NCBI GenBank assembly: GCA_958431155.1
Contig: OY288106.1
Location: 567,937 to 631,936, forward strand
Length of the DNA stretch: 64,000 nucleotides
Direction: 5' to 3'
Source: an uncultured candidatus Porisulfidus sp.
GTDB taxonomy: Bacteria > Pseudomonadota > Gammaproteobacteria > Poriferisulfidales > Poriferisulfidaceae
The stretch's first letter is position 1. Each line of letters begins with the position of its first letter. A program made the translations under genes and the position numbers. The notes beneath the pieces are model-generated. The model saw only the letters and a list, made by a program, of their open reading frames with translations, did no database searches and was not told the origin of the DNA. Positions 63,182 through 64,000 of the stretch are shown piece after piece.

Positions 63182-64000
63182 TCAGGTATCGAGTTTGATG
63201 CAACCCAGCCGGGTGAAGGGAATCAGGCGGGGCGTCGTCGCCTGGTAGTCAGTGTACGAAGGATAGCGCGACAGGGATATCGATTCGGTCATCCTTGACG
63301 ACCCCAAGAATATGCCGGTCAGCACGATGAACCCAAAAGTGCTCCAGTTCAAAATTTCACCGGTCGCGGCGATGGCGAACAGGTAGAACACCCACCACAT
63401 GCCAAGCTCACAGAAGAAATTCGGATGCCGGGAGAACTGAAACAATCCCGTGGTGATGAACGGGGCATCGATCGGGAGGCCTTGAGCCTGGCGCGCCTTC
63501 TTCTCCTGCTGGAAACGCCACATCTGCTGATCCGCAACCGCTTCTCCGATCCAGAACATGGCGAACAAGGCCGCGGCCAGTGCATCCAGCCAGTTCAGCG
63601 GGGATTCTAGAGCGGTCCAGGCGTGGTGTATGGGCGAAGTGAACAACCAGATGATGAATAGCTGTCCCGGCGCAACGAAGGAAAAGTTTAAAACCTGGAA
63701 CTTGACGGGTCCCATCTTCTCGCGCAAATGCACCCACCGATAATCTTCGCCACCGGGTTGATAGCCTCCTTTTCTTGCGTAGTTGAATGTCAGGCGGACC
63801 GCCCAGAGGCAGATCAGGAGCGTCATTAGATTCAGACGGGGTGATTCGAAGCCGGCGCTCGAAGCGACCTGCAGGCAGAAAACGGCCGGGGCGACCGACC
63901 AGACCCGATCCACCCACGAATACTCGCGCGTGATGACCGACAACAGCCAGCATGTGATCGCCAGGACTATGGCGAGGTCGAGAGCGGCGCCATACGGCAT
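63182..64000 (-). CDS. DUF1295 / steroid 5-alpha-reductase-like membrane protein
   Basis: A 272-residue polytopic membrane protein that opens at the right edge of the window (ATG 64000), so a longer N-terminus outside the window cannot be excluded. The DUF1295 pattern is visible: SWVDRVWSVAPAVFCLQVA, then LNLMTLLICLWAVRLTFNYARKGGY (as RLTFNYARKGGYQPG) and the C-terminal TTGLFQFSRHPNFFCELGMW with the conserved RHPN of isoprenylcysteine-methyltransferase/5-alpha-reductase folds. Substrate unknown. Confidence 0.85.
   Translation of the reverse strand: MPYGAALDLAIVLAITCWLLSVITREYSWVDRVWSVAPAVFCLQVASSAGFESPRLNLMTLLICLWAVRLTFNYARKGGYQPGGEDYRWVHLREKMGPVKFQVLNFSFVAPGQLFIIWLFTSPIHHAWTALESPLNWLDALAAALFAMFWIGEAVADQQMWRFQQEKKARQAQGLPIDAPFITTGLFQFSRHPNFFCELGMWWVFYLFAIAATGEILNWSTFGFIVLTGIFLGSSRMTESISLSRYPSYTDYQATTPRLIPFTRLGCIKLDT

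Overview
The window (about 57% GC by eye) is chromosomal DNA of a methylotrophic proteobacterium, most likely a gammaproteobacterium. Three things point that way. There is a compact cluster for tetrahydromethanopterin (H4MPT)-linked formaldehyde oxidation (beta-RFAP synthase, MtdB, Mch, Fae and three conserved companion genes). Several neighbourhoods are typical of Gammaproteobacteria (bioB-bioF-coaBC-dut-algC, guaB-guaA-tadA, surE-pcm-yqaA-nlpD, alaC-hom-thrC). The tmRNA tag reads ANDDNYALAA. The exact lineage cannot be fixed from the sequence alone.

Layout. 0-5.8 kb: the end of an RND efflux adaptor, an IS transposase remnant, an M50 membrane protease, an inverted RND permease, a type III restriction (Res) remnant and an AbrB-type regulator; this looks rearranged. 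5.9-10.2 kb: ilvB-ilvN-ilvC, a 26-residue membrane peptide gene with a strong ribosome site, and pssA. 10.3-17.4 kb, minus strand: ubiA-bioB-bioF-coaBC-dut-algC followed by an ArsC-like phosphatase and an RraA-like protein. 17.4-21 kb: guaB-guaA-tadA. 21-28.3 kb: a branched-chain-amino-acid-type ABC transporter (two ATPases, two permeases, one binding protein) with an unusual AMP-forming ligase as first gene. 28.5-34.2 kb: leuA, family 4 uracil-DNA glycosylase, an AddB-like nuclease and a 7Fe ferredoxin.

34.4-43 kb is an accessory island. A transposase tail is followed by a sigma70-like promoter, a 12-G tract and a repeat-rich autotransporter. A convergent PKD-repeat outer-membrane protein comes next, then about 1 kb of decayed DNA that includes a cupin remnant, and the island ends at the 3' end of the tmRNA gene ssrA. 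43.4-47.3 kb is purL.

47.3-53.8 kb is the C1 cluster: RFAP synthase, mtdB, an ATP-grasp gene (orf5 type), mch, a RimK-like ATP-grasp gene (orf7 type), a CitG-like gene (orf17 type) and fae, closed by a clear intrinsic terminator. Fae condenses formaldehyde with H4MPT, MtdB oxidises methylene-H4MPT and Mch hydrolyses methenyl-H4MPT. RFAP synthase makes the cofactor, and the three companions probably serve cofactor synthesis (H4MPT or methylofuran). The formyltransferase/hydrolase complex is not in the window. moaE and moeA follow immediately and supply molybdopterin, which would suit a formate dehydrogenase, also outside the window. 55.6-64 kb holds housekeeping genes: Smr protein, surE-pcm-yqaA-nlpD, a Mth938-like protein, alaC-hom-thrC and a DUF1295 membrane protein at the right edge.

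The most notable features are the G-tract autotransporter island beside ssrA, the conserved but functionally unresolved genes in the H4MPT cluster, the ligase-headed ABC transporter whose ligase has a degenerate ATP loop, the 26-residue membrane peptide gene and several gene remnants below normal ORF-calling size.
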